A stretch of 64,000 nt of DNA from Butyrivibrio sp. LC3010 (GTDB lineage: Bacteria; Bacillota; Clostridia; Lachnospirales; Lachnospiraceae). The notes under the pieces were generated by a model, which searched no databases, was not told the origin of the DNA, and saw only the letters and a program-made list of their open reading frames with translations. Positions 18,307-27,676 of the stretch are shown here, piece by piece. The translations under genes and the position numbers were made by a program. The stretch is from NCBI RefSeq assembly GCF_000424385.1, contig NZ_AUJU01000012.1, positions 1 to 64,000 on the forward strand. The letters are read 5' to 3'. Numbering within the stretch: the stretch's first letter is position 1; the number at the start of each line of letters is the position of its first letter.

Positions 18307-19335
18307 ATGTCAACACGAAAAAGAGTTTCATTAAAAGATATAGCAGCAGCGTGTAAGGTATCTGTCGCAACAGTATCGAAGGCTTTGAATGATCAGGCTG
18401 ATATTGGTCAGGAAACAAAGGATTTTGTTCGTGAGACTGCAGAGGCTATGGGATATTTCCCAAATGCTGCTGCAAAAGCACTAAAAACAAATCGCACATA
18501 TAATATAGGTCTTTTATTTATGGATGATGCTCAAAGTGGATTGACACATAACTACTTTGCAAGAGTCATCGAGAGCTTTAAGAAGAAAATTGAGGAAAAA
18601 GGATATGACCTCACTTTTATAAGCAATAATAGAAGTTCGGCTGGATATATGTCTTATCTGGCACATGCAAGATATAGAAACTTCGATGGAGTGGCAATAG
18701 CCTGTGTGGATTTTTATAAGCCTGAAGTTGAAGAGCTTGTAAGAGGAAACATACCAGTTGTTACTATTGACCATGTGTTCAATGACAGATCTGCAATTAT
18801 TTCAGATAACGTCATGGGAATAAAGGATCTGCTTACATATATATATAATCAGGGACATAGGAAAATAGCCTATATTCACGGTTCTGATTCAGCTGTTACA
18901 CAAAGTCGTCTTAAGAGCTTTTATAAAACAGCTATGGATTTGAATCTGGAGATTCCTGATGAATATATTTTGGAGGTTGAATATCGTGATACAGTAGGAG
19001 CACAAAAAGCAACAGAAAAGTTGTTACAGCTTAGTGACAGACCTACATGTATATTATATCCGGATGATTTTGCTACTTTTGGCGGAATAAATGCTATTAA
19101 GCAAAGCGGATTAAGAGTACCGGATGATATTTCAATCGCAGGTTACGATGGAATTGATATCGCTATGAAATACAGTCCTCAGCTTACTACAATTGTGCAG
19201 GATACAGATCTCTTAGGTAGGAAAGCGGCTGAAAAGTTAATTGATTCCATAGAAAATCCAAGAACAACGTTTAGTGAACAGGTAATTGTTCCCGGGCATC
19301 TAAACGAAGGCGAAACAGTTAAGAAGATTAACTGA
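18307..19335 (+). CDS. LacI-family transcriptional regulator
   Basis: The 342-aa protein has the LacI helix-turn-helix VSLKDIAAACKVSVATVSKALN (residues about 7-28), the hinge AAAKALKTNRT and a periplasmic-binding-like ligand domain (NIGLLF to the C-terminus). It probably represses the adjacent sugar genes until an oligosaccharide binds. The ATG has only a weak AAGGGG site about five bases upstream. The binding protein gene of an ABC importer starts 80 bp downstream on the same strand, and the GH94 gene is divergent; both are likely targets through the two operator-like palindromes. Confidence 0.93.
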   Translation: MSTRKRVSLKDIAAACKVSVATVSKALNDQADIGQETKDFVRETAEAMGYFPNAAAKALKTNRTYNIGLLFMDDAQSGLTHNYFARVIESFKKKIEEKGYDLTFISNNRSSAGYMSYLAHARYRNFDGVAIACVDFYKPEVEELVRGNIPVVTIDHVFNDRSAIISDNVMGIKDLLTYIYNQGHRKIAYIHGSDSAVTQSRLKSFYKTAMDLNLEIPDEYILEVEYRDTVGAQKATEKLLQLSDRPTCILYPDDFATFGGINAIKQSGLRVPDDISIAGYDGIDIAMKYSPQLTTIVQDTDLLGRKAAEKLIDSIENPRTTFSEQVIVPGHLNEGETVKKIN

Positions 19336-19416
19336 TTTGGGGTGAATTAAGACAGCATAAGCTGTTTTAAGAATATAATAACATTTCATTTTTAATGAAA
19401 AGGGAGGTACACTTTA

Positions 19417-20901
19417 ATGAAAAGAAAGATACTTGGCGTATTACTTTCTACAACAATGGTTGCTGGTATGATCGCTGGCTGTGGCGGTAACAGTGCTGCA
19501 CCTGCTGCAGAGGCTCCTGCAACAGAGGAAGCTGCTTCAGAGGAAACAGCTGCAGAAGAGACAACAGAGGACACAGCTTCAGAGGATGCTGCTTCAGAAG
19601 AGACAACAGAGGACACAGCTTCAGAGGATGCTGCTGCAGAAGAGACAACAGAAGTTGCTGCAGATGAGGGTAAAGTACTTAATGTATATGCTTGGAACGA
19701 GGAGTTTAAATCAAGACTTACAGATCACTATCCCGGATATGAAGAGGTAGATGCTACACATGGTAAGATTGGTGATGTTGATGTAGTTTGGAACATTACT
19801 CCCAGTGATGACAATGCATATCAGAACAACCTTGATGAGACACTGCTTAAGCAGGCAGATGCAGCTGCAGATGACAAGATTGACCTTTTCCTTGTTGAAG
19901 CAGACTACGCTCTTAAATATGTAGATACAGATTATACAATGCCATTGGCTGATCTTGGTATCACAGATGCAGATCTTGCAGATCAGTATTCATATACACA
20001 GTCAATCGTTACAGATAGCAACGGTAAGCTTAAGGGATCTTCATGGCAGGCTTGCTCAGCTGGTCTTATCTATAACCGTGAGGCTGCTAAAGAAGTTCTT
20101 GGAACAGATGATCCTGATGAAGTTCAGGCTGCTGTATCTGACTGGTCTAAATATGTTGAGACAGCAAAGAAGGTTCAAGAAGCCGGCTATACAATGTGCT
20201 CTGTAAACGATACATATCGTGTGTATTCAAACAATGTATCAGGTAAGTGGGTACAGGATGGCAAGCTTGTAATTGATGACAACCTTATGAACTGGGTAAA
20301 TGATTCTATGGAGCTTGTTGAAGCTAAGGCTGAGAACACCTATGATCTTTGGGGTGATGACTGGGCAAAGGGTAAGACACCCGATGGAAAGATTTTCTGC
20401 TACTTTGGACCTGCTTGGTTCTTCAATTTCTGCCTTGATGCTGATCAGGAAGGCACAATCGCTAACCAGGGTGGTTGGGGCTACTGTGTAGGACCTCAGT
20501 CATACTTCTGGGGTGGCACATGGATCTGCGCAGCAACAGGTACAGACAATGCTTCACTTGTTAAGGATATCATTCTTACAATGACAACAGATAAGGCTGT
20601 ACTTAAGGACATTGCACAGAAGGATGCAGATTGTGTAAACAGCAAGACAGTTCTTGCAGAGCTTGCTTCTGACGATTCAGGTAACCTTGAACTTCTTGGC
20701 GGACAGAACCCTTACCAGCAGCTTGCTGAAGGCGCAGAGAAGATCGATCTTTCAAACCTTTCTGCATACGATCAGGGATGTAATGAAGAGTTCCAGAATG
20801 CAGAGAAGAACTACTTCGAAGGCAATGCAACTCCTGAAGAAGCACTTGATATGTTTAAGAAGGCTGTAATGGAGAAATATCCTGAAGTAACAGTTGACTG
20901 A
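19417..20901 (+). CDS. Sugar ABC importer binding lipoprotein (CUT1 type)
   Basis: The 494-aa protein begins with a lipoprotein signal peptide ending in the lipobox IAGC (Cys22). Residues about 27-85 are an acidic Glu/Thr/Ala linker with a 14-residue unit (EETTEDTASEDAAS) repeated, encoded by a 42-bp tandem DNA repeat near 19554-19650. The rest is a family-1 type solute-binding domain. GGGAGG precedes the ATG. Two permease genes follow. No ATPase is encoded here, as usual for CUT1 systems that share MsmK-like ATPases. The substrate is probably cellodextrin, judging by the neighbouring phosphorylase (inference). Confidence 0.9.
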   Translation: MKRKILGVLLSTTMVAGMIAGCGGNSAAPAAEAPATEEAASEETAAEETTEDTASEDAASEETTEDTASEDAAAEETTEVAADEGKVLNVYAWNEEFKSRLTDHYPGYEEVDATHGKIGDVDVVWNITPSDDNAYQNNLDETLLKQADAAADDKIDLFLVEADYALKYVDTDYTMPLADLGITDADLADQYSYTQSIVTDSNGKLKGSSWQACSAGLIYNREAAKEVLGTDDPDEVQAAVSDWSKYVETAKKVQEAGYTMCSVNDTYRVYSNNVSGKWVQDGKLVIDDNLMNWVNDSMELVEAKAENTYDLWGDDWAKGKTPDGKIFCYFGPAWFFNFCLDADQEGTIANQGGWGYCVGPQSYFWGGTWICAATGTDNASLVKDIILTMTTDKAVLKDIAQKDADCVNSKTVLAELASDDSGNLELLGGQNPYQQLAEGAEKIDLSNLSAYDQGCNEEFQNAEKNYFEGNATPEEALDMFKKAVMEKYPEVTVD

Positions 20902-21062
20902 TTTAACTAAATAAGGCAAAAGCCTGAAAGATTAGATTATTAGGGGACATAGCAGGGCGCATGGAATACAAAACTCCACGCGCCCTGTATAATGAAAAAT
21001 TTTATTATTTATTATCCAAAACCCTCATATTTATTGAGGTGTAGATAGAAAAGAGGATGCTT

Positions 21063-21995
21063 ATGAAAAAAAAGAGTAAAGTAGTAAGCTACAATAAATG
21101 GGGATATATTTTCCTGATTCCTTTTGTAGTTGTTTACCTTGTTTTCCAAATGATACCTTTGGTAACTACAGTTTATAATTCATTTTTCGAAAATTATCGT
21201 TCAGGTCTTACTCAGATTGGACCGAATTTTGTAGGACTTAAAAATTACGTTACTATAATCACTAATGGCGATCTGCCAACTTATCTTGTTAATACACTTA
21301 TCATGTGGGTTATGGGCTTTGTTCCGCAGATTATTCTTTCTCTGCTTCTTGGCGCATGGTTCACAGATCCTTCCCTTAGACTTAAAGGACAGGCATTTTT
21401 CAAGACAGTTATATATATGCCTAACCTTATTATGGCATCTGCATTTTCAATGCTGTTCTTTACATTATTTGCAAACACAGGACCGATAAACTCCCTGCTC
21501 TTGCAGCTTGGTGTTATAAAGGAAGCATATCAGTTTATGTCTCATGTATGGTCGGTTCGTTCACTTGTAGCATTTATGAACTGCGTTATGTGGTTCGGTA
21601 ATACGACTATTCTGCTGATGGCTGGTATGATGGGCATTGATCCCTCGCTCTTTGAAGCAGCTCAGGTTGACGGAGCAACCGCTACTCAGATTTTCTATAA
21701 AATTACATTGCCGCTGCTTAGACCTATTCTTGTTTTTGTTATGATTACATCACTTATTGGCGGACTTCAGATGTTCGATGTTCCTCAGATTCTTACAAAC
21801 GGAACCGGAGATCCTATGCGTTCTTCAATGACACTTATTATGTATCTTAATAAGCATCTGTTCAGTAAGAACTATGGACTTGGTGGTGCACTTTCAGTAT
21901 TTATGTTCATCATTACCGGAATTCTCAGTCTTATAGTATTTAAGTTTACTGCTTCCGATAAGGTTGAAAAGAAGAGAAGCAAAAATAAGGCATAA
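21063..21995 (+). CDS. Sugar ABC permease, MalF type
   Basis: About 310 residues with six membrane helices and the EAA loop EAAQVDGATATQIFYKITLP near residue 200, which contacts the ATPase. The ATG at 21063 has AAGAGG six bases upstream; the ATG at 21057 directly abuts it and is less likely. It pairs with the following MalG-type gene. Confidence 0.92.
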   Translation: MKKKSKVVSYNKWGYIFLIPFVVVYLVFQMIPLVTTVYNSFFENYRSGLTQIGPNFVGLKNYVTIITNGDLPTYLVNTLIMWVMGFVPQIILSLLLGAWFTDPSLRLKGQAFFKTVIYMPNLIMASAFSMLFFTLFANTGPINSLLLQLGVIKEAYQFMSHVWSVRSLVAFMNCVMWFGNTTILLMAGMMGIDPSLFEAAQVDGATATQIFYKITLPLLRPILVFVMITSLIGGLQMFDVPQILTNGTGDPMRSSMTLIMYLNKHLFSKNYGLGGALSVFMFIITGILSLIVFKFTASDKVEKKRSKNKA

Positions 21996-22034
21996 ATCAC
22001 TGTTGTTATTTAATGATTTAGAGAGGAAAAATAT

Positions 22035-22931
22035 ATGTCAGCTAATATGGGCGTTTTAGAAATGAATACAAGCTTAGTGGCGGGTCAGAAGGAAAATGGA
22101 GCTTCTATACAAGCCAGAAGAATAATTGCATATGTTGTACTTGGATTGGTATCATTTCTGTGCTTATTCTGGTTCTATATTCTTTTTATCAATTCAACCA
22201 GATCGCATCAGGAATTAAGTGCAGGATTTACTGCAATACCCAGCACACATATCTTAGAGAACTGGACAAATTTGAAAAATGGTACATTACCGATATTTAA
22301 TGGCATTTTCAATTCACTTTTCATAGCAGTTGTTACAGCTGTACTGTCAACATATTTCTCAACAATGACAGCATATGCAATACATGCATATGACTTCAAG
22401 TTTAAGAACTTTATGTTCACATTTATACTTATGATTATGATGATTCCTGCACAGGTTACTGCACTTGGATTCCTGCAATTAATTGGCAAGATGGGGCTCG
22501 ATGATTCATTTGTTCCGCTTACAATTCCTGCTATTGCAGCTCCTTCTGTATTCTTTTATATGAAACAGTACATGGAATCTACACTTCCTCTTTCACTTAT
22601 TGAGGCAGCGAGAATTGATGGATCGGGTGAGTTCAGAACATTTAACAGTATTGTGCTTCCGCTTATGAAACCTGCCATTGCAGTTCAGGCTATTTTCACA
22701 TTTGTAAGCAGCTGGAATAATTACTTTACACCTGCACTTGTACTTCACACAGATACAAAAAAGACACTTCCCATTTTGATTGCACAGCTTCGTGCTGCAG
22801 ATTGGCTGAAGTTTGACATGGGACAGGTTTATATAATGATTGCTTTTTCAATCTTCCCGGTTATTGTAGTATATCTTCTTCTTTCAAGATACATCGTTGG
22901 CGGTGTTACACTTGGTGGTGTAAAGGGCTGA
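22035..22931 (+). CDS. Sugar ABC permease, MalG type
   Basis: The 298-aa protein carries six membrane helices and the EAA motif EAARIDGSGEFRTFNSIVLP. It completes the importer with the upstream permease and binding lipoprotein. AGAGG lies eight bases before the ATG. The operon ends at the terminator at 23056-23094. Confidence 0.92.
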   Translation: MSANMGVLEMNTSLVAGQKENGASIQARRIIAYVVLGLVSFLCLFWFYILFINSTRSHQELSAGFTAIPSTHILENWTNLKNGTLPIFNGIFNSLFIAVVTAVLSTYFSTMTAYAIHAYDFKFKNFMFTFILMIMMIPAQVTALGFLQLIGKMGLDDSFVPLTIPAIAAPSVFFYMKQYMESTLPLSLIEAARIDGSGEFRTFNSIVLPLMKPAIAVQAIFTFVSSWNNYFTPALVLHTDTKKTLPILIAQLRAADWLKFDMGQVYIMIAFSIFPVIVVYLLLSRYIVGGVTLGGVKG

Positions 22932-22940
22932 TGTACGAAG

Positions 22941-22984
22941 TATGACTTCTTGAACGCAATAAGGAAAAAGTGTTCAAGAATCTT
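22941..22984. repeat. Intergenic hairpin with the TTGCGTTCAAGAAGTCATA motif
   Basis: The motif (inverted, 22941-22959) shares 18 of 19 bases with 14620-14638. TTCTTGAAC and GTTCAAGAA here form a hairpin. The same motif with four changes is at 52929-52947. Confidence 0.5.
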
Positions 22985-23055
22985 TAAATACTTACTCTTT
23001 TAAAATAAGCGTAGAAATAAATAGGAGAGAAAAAATCTCACCAAGTGATCTACTT

Positions 23056-23094
23056 AAAAAGTCACGGCATTCCCCAATGTCGTGACTTTTTTTC
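23056..23094 (+). terminator. Terminator of the ABC importer operon
   Basis: The arms aaaaagtcacggcatt and aatgtcgtgacttttt form a stem ending in T7. Confidence 0.9.
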
Positions 23095-23125
23095 TTTTAG
23101 AAAATTCCGTTGGATTTCCTAAAGA

Positions 23126-23168
23126 AAAAAGCGCTCCGCTATGGTGTTTTTTCCTAGCGGAGCATTTT
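23126..23168 (-). terminator. Terminator of the esterase-GH43 fusion gene
   Basis: The stem gctccgct/agcggagc is followed on the minus strand by a T6 tract. Confidence 0.8.
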
Positions 23169-23184
23169 ACAGGTTTTCTTTTAT

Positions 23185-25953
23185 TTAGTGTAAGAATTCG
23201 AAGCTTTTAAGAGAGCAGCTTCCGTTTCCTACAAATGTCAGATAAAGCGCATTAACACCTGTTATGGGAGCAAATGAGCATTCTCCCACTGTCCAGATAT
23301 TTTGGTTTTCTATTTCTATTTCACTAAGAACTTCTCCATTCCAAGCGGTTTTAACCTGAGCTTTTCCATTAAAATAGCCTCTGGTCTGTATTCTTAAACC
23401 ATTGACATTTTTCATATCAAAGTACTTAAATCCTGCGGTTGAGTTATTGGAGAGCTGCCTGATATATCCGATGTTAGGATCACCATCACCGCCGTCCTGT
23501 ACAATTCTGGGACCGTTTGTACCAACATAAACAGCATGTTCATCTGTAAAGAGATTACATGCAATATATGATGGATATTCACCATAATCAGATAAAGGTT
23601 TTCCGTTTAATCCACAGGATGTTATCTCTGCCTGAATAATGCTGCCATCTTCATTGAAGTTCAATTTCTCTGCGCAACCTTGTCTGCAATACCATGTGTT
23701 ATTGGTGTGCCTGTGATAGAAAATATACCAGGAATCGCCAATCTGGACCATACTTCCATGATTATTTGCGCCGGCTGCCATGGCTATATCTGCATCTTTG
23801 TAGGAATCGATGTGCAGATCGCAGTTACTGACTATTACGCCACCATACTTAAAAGGACCTTCCGGTGAGTCTGAAGTAGCATAGCAAAGCTCATGCATAA
23901 CTTCGGATGAATAAATAAAGAAGTATTTGTCATCCTTTTTACGTATTGAAGGGGCTTCAAAGAAGGCGTGTCCTTCATATTCTGTTCCCTGGCTATAACA
24001 ACTGCCGGGAGCGACTATTTTGGGAGCTTTTTCTACTGTGAGCATATCTTCACCCAAGACAGTCAGCATTGCACCGGATCTGCTCTTATCGCCCTGACCA
24101 CAGAAACCTGTGAAAAGATATGTTTTTCCGTTTTCTGTAAGAACACCGGGATCAAACTGTGGTTCATCACCTTCTTTTTCTCCAAGTCTGGTTCCATCAG
24201 GATAATGAACATAACCAAGGAATTCATATTTTCCTGCAGGAGTATCACATACTGCAACAGAAACTACTGATACTTTATCAAGGACATAATACAGGTAATA
24301 TCTGCCGTCTGGACCAACTGTAACATCAGGTGCATACAGGCACATACGACCATCTTTGTTGAGAGGATCAGCAGTTTTCGGATAAATCACTCCCTCATAG
24401 TGCCAGTCACCGAGATTATCTATAGGAGCTGACCAGCAAACATAATCTCCAAGACAGAAGGTTTCTCCATTGTAAATGTCATGAGATCCATAAACATATA
24501 CTCTGTTATTAAATACATATGGTTCGCCATCCGGAATATATTCCCATGAAGGCAGATACGGATTCAATGCCTGCTTCTTACCTGTGATACCTAATCTGAT
24601 TCCACCTTCTTTCTGAAGGGTAGCGCCTCTTCCATCAAAGATCATTTCGGCACGGTTTTTATCAGTGTAGGGTTCCCAGCGAGGTAATTCGTTGTTATCC
24701 CATCCTTTTCCGTTTGGATCTCCGGTTTTTATGAAATTAGCAAACATATCGCACATCTGTCTTGCAAGTGCAAAATGGCGGCCCTGCATAGGTCTCCAGC
24801 ATTTGCCCAGTGATTCGAAGAAAAACCAAAGGTCTACTGAATGGAAAGTACCGGGGGTATCATCGCCGGGGATATCAGGATCGAATCTATAATAGTAGTG
24901 ATTCTGGTTTCTGCCATTTTTCTCAGCATTTAAAAATACTGTTTTGACGGATAACTCAACACTGCTCTCGCCGTCAATCTGGAATTCATCTGAGGTGTTT
25001 CCGGATATTACGGGAACCGGTGCATTTTTTCCTTCCATAAATAATACAGCAGGATCTTTTTTACAAAATACACCATCCTGAATAGGGAACATACGAGGAT
25101 GTGAAGCAGCATATTCTCCATATTTGGCTTTTAAGGTTTCTGAGTCAATTTTTCTTGCTTCTTCCAGTGAGCTCACTCCAAGAAATTCAAAGAATTCTTC
25201 TCCTTTCTTTTCAGCGCCGGCAAGGTCGAGAGGTCTAAAAATATCATCTGTTTGCTTTGGGTTATGTATCATTCCGCTGAATACTACAGCACCCTTTATT
25301 TTATTGAAATTATCTTCGCATGCAAGTTGATGCATTGTACTGCCGCCACCTGCTGATTGTCCGGCTATAGTAATCTGTTCCGGATTACCACCGAAAGCAG
25401 CAATATTCTTATATACCCACTCAAGACCTGCTTTTTGGTCGAGCAGACCAAAGTTGCCGGGAGCATCAGGAGCTTCTTTGGTAATTTCAGGATGTGCAAG
25501 GAAACCGAATAAATTTAATCTGTAGTTTACGCTTACAACAACTATGCCACGTCTTGCAAGCTTTTCACCATCAAATTCCATTTCAGCTGTATATCCCCAC
25601 TGAAAACCGCCACCAAAATACCACACAAGAACTGGGAGCTTTTCATCAGTTTTCTTTGCCGGTGTCCATACATTAAGGTATAAACAGTCTTCATTCATGG
25701 GTATTTCCGGGTCAACATGCCATTCTTTGCAATATATGTCGGTTCCAAGTCCCGGAGTATCCTGGACTGATATAGGACCATATTCAAAGGCATTTAATAC
25801 TCCATCCCAATCCTTACAGGGCTGGGGTGCTCTCCATCTGTTTTGATCAACAGGCGGAGCTGCAAAGGGAATTCCCTTGTATACTGTTATTCTAGGGTCT
25901 GAGCCCGGTAATCCGCGCAGGGCTCCGTTTTCTACTTTTGTCTCTCTTAGCAT
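23185..25953 (-). CDS. Carboxylesterase - GH43 - CBM6-like fusion enzyme
   Basis: The 922-aa protein joins two enzymes. Residues about 1-445 are a type B carboxylesterase with nucleophile S200 in AGQSAGG, acidic member near D322/E323 and H371. Residues about 465-780 are a five-bladed GH43 propeller with D475 (IPDGEP), D543 (YAPDVTV) and E666 (FFEAPSI) as catalytic carboxylates. Residues about 790-922 form a beta-sandwich like CBM6. No signal peptide, so it works in the cytoplasm on imported oligosaccharides. An enzyme removing ester-linked groups (acetyl or feruloyl) and the arabinose or xylose beneath them is the natural reading (inference). It is divergent from the GH43 pair. Confidence 0.88.
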   Translation of the reverse strand: MLRETKVENGALRGLPGSDPRITVYKGIPFAAPPVDQNRWRAPQPCKDWDGVLNAFEYGPISVQDTPGLGTDIYCKEWHVDPEIPMNEDCLYLNVWTPAKKTDEKLPVLVWYFGGGFQWGYTAEMEFDGEKLARRGIVVVSVNYRLNLFGFLAHPEITKEAPDAPGNFGLLDQKAGLEWVYKNIAAFGGNPEQITIAGQSAGGGSTMHQLACEDNFNKIKGAVVFSGMIHNPKQTDDIFRPLDLAGAEKKGEEFFEFLGVSSLEEARKIDSETLKAKYGEYAASHPRMFPIQDGVFCKKDPAVLFMEGKNAPVPVISGNTSDEFQIDGESSVELSVKTVFLNAEKNGRNQNHYYYRFDPDIPGDDTPGTFHSVDLWFFFESLGKCWRPMQGRHFALARQMCDMFANFIKTGDPNGKGWDNNELPRWEPYTDKNRAEMIFDGRGATLQKEGGIRLGITGKKQALNPYLPSWEYIPDGEPYVFNNRVYVYGSHDIYNGETFCLGDYVCWSAPIDNLGDWHYEGVIYPKTADPLNKDGRMCLYAPDVTVGPDGRYYLYYVLDKVSVVSVAVCDTPAGKYEFLGYVHYPDGTRLGEKEGDEPQFDPGVLTENGKTYLFTGFCGQGDKSRSGAMLTVLGEDMLTVEKAPKIVAPGSCYSQGTEYEGHAFFEAPSIRKKDDKYFFIYSSEVMHELCYATSDSPEGPFKYGGVIVSNCDLHIDSYKDADIAMAAGANNHGSMVQIGDSWYIFYHRHTNNTWYCRQGCAEKLNFNEDGSIIQAEITSCGLNGKPLSDYGEYPSYIACNLFTDEHAVYVGTNGPRIVQDGGDGDPNIGYIRQLSNNSTAGFKYFDMKNVNGLRIQTRGYFNGKAQVKTAWNGEVLSEIEIENQNIWTVGECSFAPITGVNALYLTFVGNGSCSLKSFEFLH

Positions 25954-26203
25954 TTGCTTTATCCTCCATAAGTTAGATTAAAACCTAATAATTCTCTATT
26001 TCTTCTTAAATTTTAACGATTTGTGTTTTGCATGGTCTATGCGAATCTTGCTATTTCGTTTTTAAAGATTGCTATGTACTACGCAATTTGTGCAAAAAAC
26101 TTGGCAATTAGTTTGTGGAAAGAAGTGATTAATATCAATAGAATTACATTAGATTGGGATAAATATTGGATTTTGCACATTTCGCAAGATTCGGGAGGTA
26201 ATA
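25954..26203. promoter_or_regulatory. Divergent control region with TTGTGCAAAA-type sites
   Basis: TTGTGCAAAA at 26088-26097 and the inverted ATTTTGCACATTTCGCAA at 26170-26187 resemble sites flanking the AraC-type gene and the GH10 operon (30474, 30492, 30658). A looser copy is at about 26022-26050. These are candidate binding sites of the AraC-type regulator. Confidence 0.5.
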
Positions 26204-27676
26204 ATGCAAGTAATCGAGAAGCAGACAATGGAAGAAATCTTTGAACAGATCCAGCCCTGTGAAGCTGCTAAGGCGCAGGGAGATCACAATCCTGTAATGA
26301 CACAGCGATTTGGAGCAGATCCGTATGCAATTGTTTATGATGGCAGAGTTTATTTATATATGACAGGAGATGATCCTGTTTATAACGAGCAGGGTGAATT
26401 AAAAGAAAACACTTATGGAAACATAAATACTATTAATGTAGTTTCATCAAGTGATCTTGTTAACTGGACAGATCACGGCACAATCTATGCGGCTTCCTGT
26501 ACAGGTGCAGCAAAGTGGGGAGCAAATTCATGGGCTCCTGCGGCAGCGTATAAGAAAATAGACGGTAAAGACAAATTCTTCTTATATTTTGCTAATAATG
26601 GCAATGGGATAGCTGTTCTTACTGCAGACAGCCCTGTAGGTCCATTTACAGATCCTCTGGACGGACCGCTGATTTCAAGAGAAACACCTAATTGTGCAGA
26701 AGTAACATGGCTTTTTGATCCGGCAGTGCTTATGGATGATGACGGAAGCTCATATCTTTATGTTGGAGGCGGAGTTCCGAGCCCGGATAAAGCGGCAAAC
26801 CCCGGCACAGCAAGAGTTGTAAAGCTTGGTAAAGACATGATAAGCCTTGATGGCAATCCACAGCCTATAGAAAATGTTGCTTACTTATTTGAAGATTCAG
26901 GAATAAATAAAATAGGAAATAAATATTACTATTCATATTGCTCAAATTTCAGTATGACTCCTGAAGCGGAGGAAAAGCTCGGATATCAGCAGGGAGAAAT
27001 AGTAACACTTGTTTCTGATTCCCCGATGGGACCGTTTGAACCATACAGACCGATTCTTAAGAATCCTGAGCACTTCTTTGGGCTTGGCGGTAATAACCAT
27101 CATTGTATGTTTGAGTTCAAGAATCAGTGGTATATAACATATCATTCAAGAATTCTTGAAAAAGCAATGGGAATGGATGGAGGATACAGAAGTACAAATG
27201 TTGATGTTCTTGATATCAAGGATGGAGGTCCTTCTGTTTCAATAGGAACAAGACAAGGAGTTAAACAGGTAGCTTATCTTGATCCTTATGAAGATGTCAA
27301 AGCAGTTACAATGTCGAATTCAGCCGGACTTACAACTGTTCAGTTTGGAGATGAGGCCATTAAACATGGTTCAGGTGATATGATCCTTTCCGGAATTAGT
27401 GATGGAAGCTGGAGCAGTATAAGTGGTGCTGATTTTGGATATCACTACCCGTTCGAAATTTGTGTAAAGCTGAGAAGTCGTGGAACCGGAGCCATCAGAA
27501 TAAGCCTTGACTCAATTGACGGACAGGTTTTGGCTTATGTACCGGTTGAAAAAACCAACAACGAGATGGAAGACGTGTTTGTAACACTTGATAGTGTGCC
27601 GGAAGGTGTTCATGATATCTATTTTGCATTTGCGGGATCAGATTATGATGTTATGGCATGGAGATTTGTAAAATGA
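26204..27676 (+). CDS. GH43 arabinoxylan arabinofuranohydrolase with CBM6-like domain
   Basis: The 490-aa protein has a GH43 propeller at about 30-345 with base D39 (FGADPYA), D172 (WLFDPAVL) and acid E230 (LFEDSGI), in the style of the AXH enzymes that strip arabinofuranose from xylan. Residues about 360-490 form a CBM6-like sandwich. No signal peptide, so it is cytoplasmic. GGGAGG lies six bases before the ATG. The next GH43 gene overlaps its stop by four bases, so both are made together. Confidence 0.9.
   Translation: MQVIEKQTMEEIFEQIQPCEAAKAQGDHNPVMTQRFGADPYAIVYDGRVYLYMTGDDPVYNEQGELKENTYGNINTINVVSSSDLVNWTDHGTIYAASCTGAAKWGANSWAPAAAYKKIDGKDKFFLYFANNGNGIAVLTADSPVGPFTDPLDGPLISRETPNCAEVTWLFDPAVLMDDDGSSYLYVGGGVPSPDKAANPGTARVVKLGKDMISLDGNPQPIENVAYLFEDSGINKIGNKYYYSYCSNFSMTPEAEEKLGYQQGEIVTLVSDSPMGPFEPYRPILKNPEHFFGLGGNNHHCMFEFKNQWYITYHSRILEKAMGMDGGYRSTNVDVLDIKDGGPSVSIGTRQGVKQVAYLDPYEDVKAVTMSNSAGLTTVQFGDEAIKHGSGDMILSGISDGSWSSISGADFGYHYPFEICVKLRSRGTGAIRISLDSIDGQVLAYVPVEKTNNEMEDVFVTLDSVPEGVHDIYFAFAGSDYDVMAWRFVK

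Noticed and set aside
19392-19750. Long ORFs in other frames over the lipoprotein linker
   Set aside because: They arise from the repetitive GAA/GCT/ACA linker and have low-complexity translations without ribosome sites.
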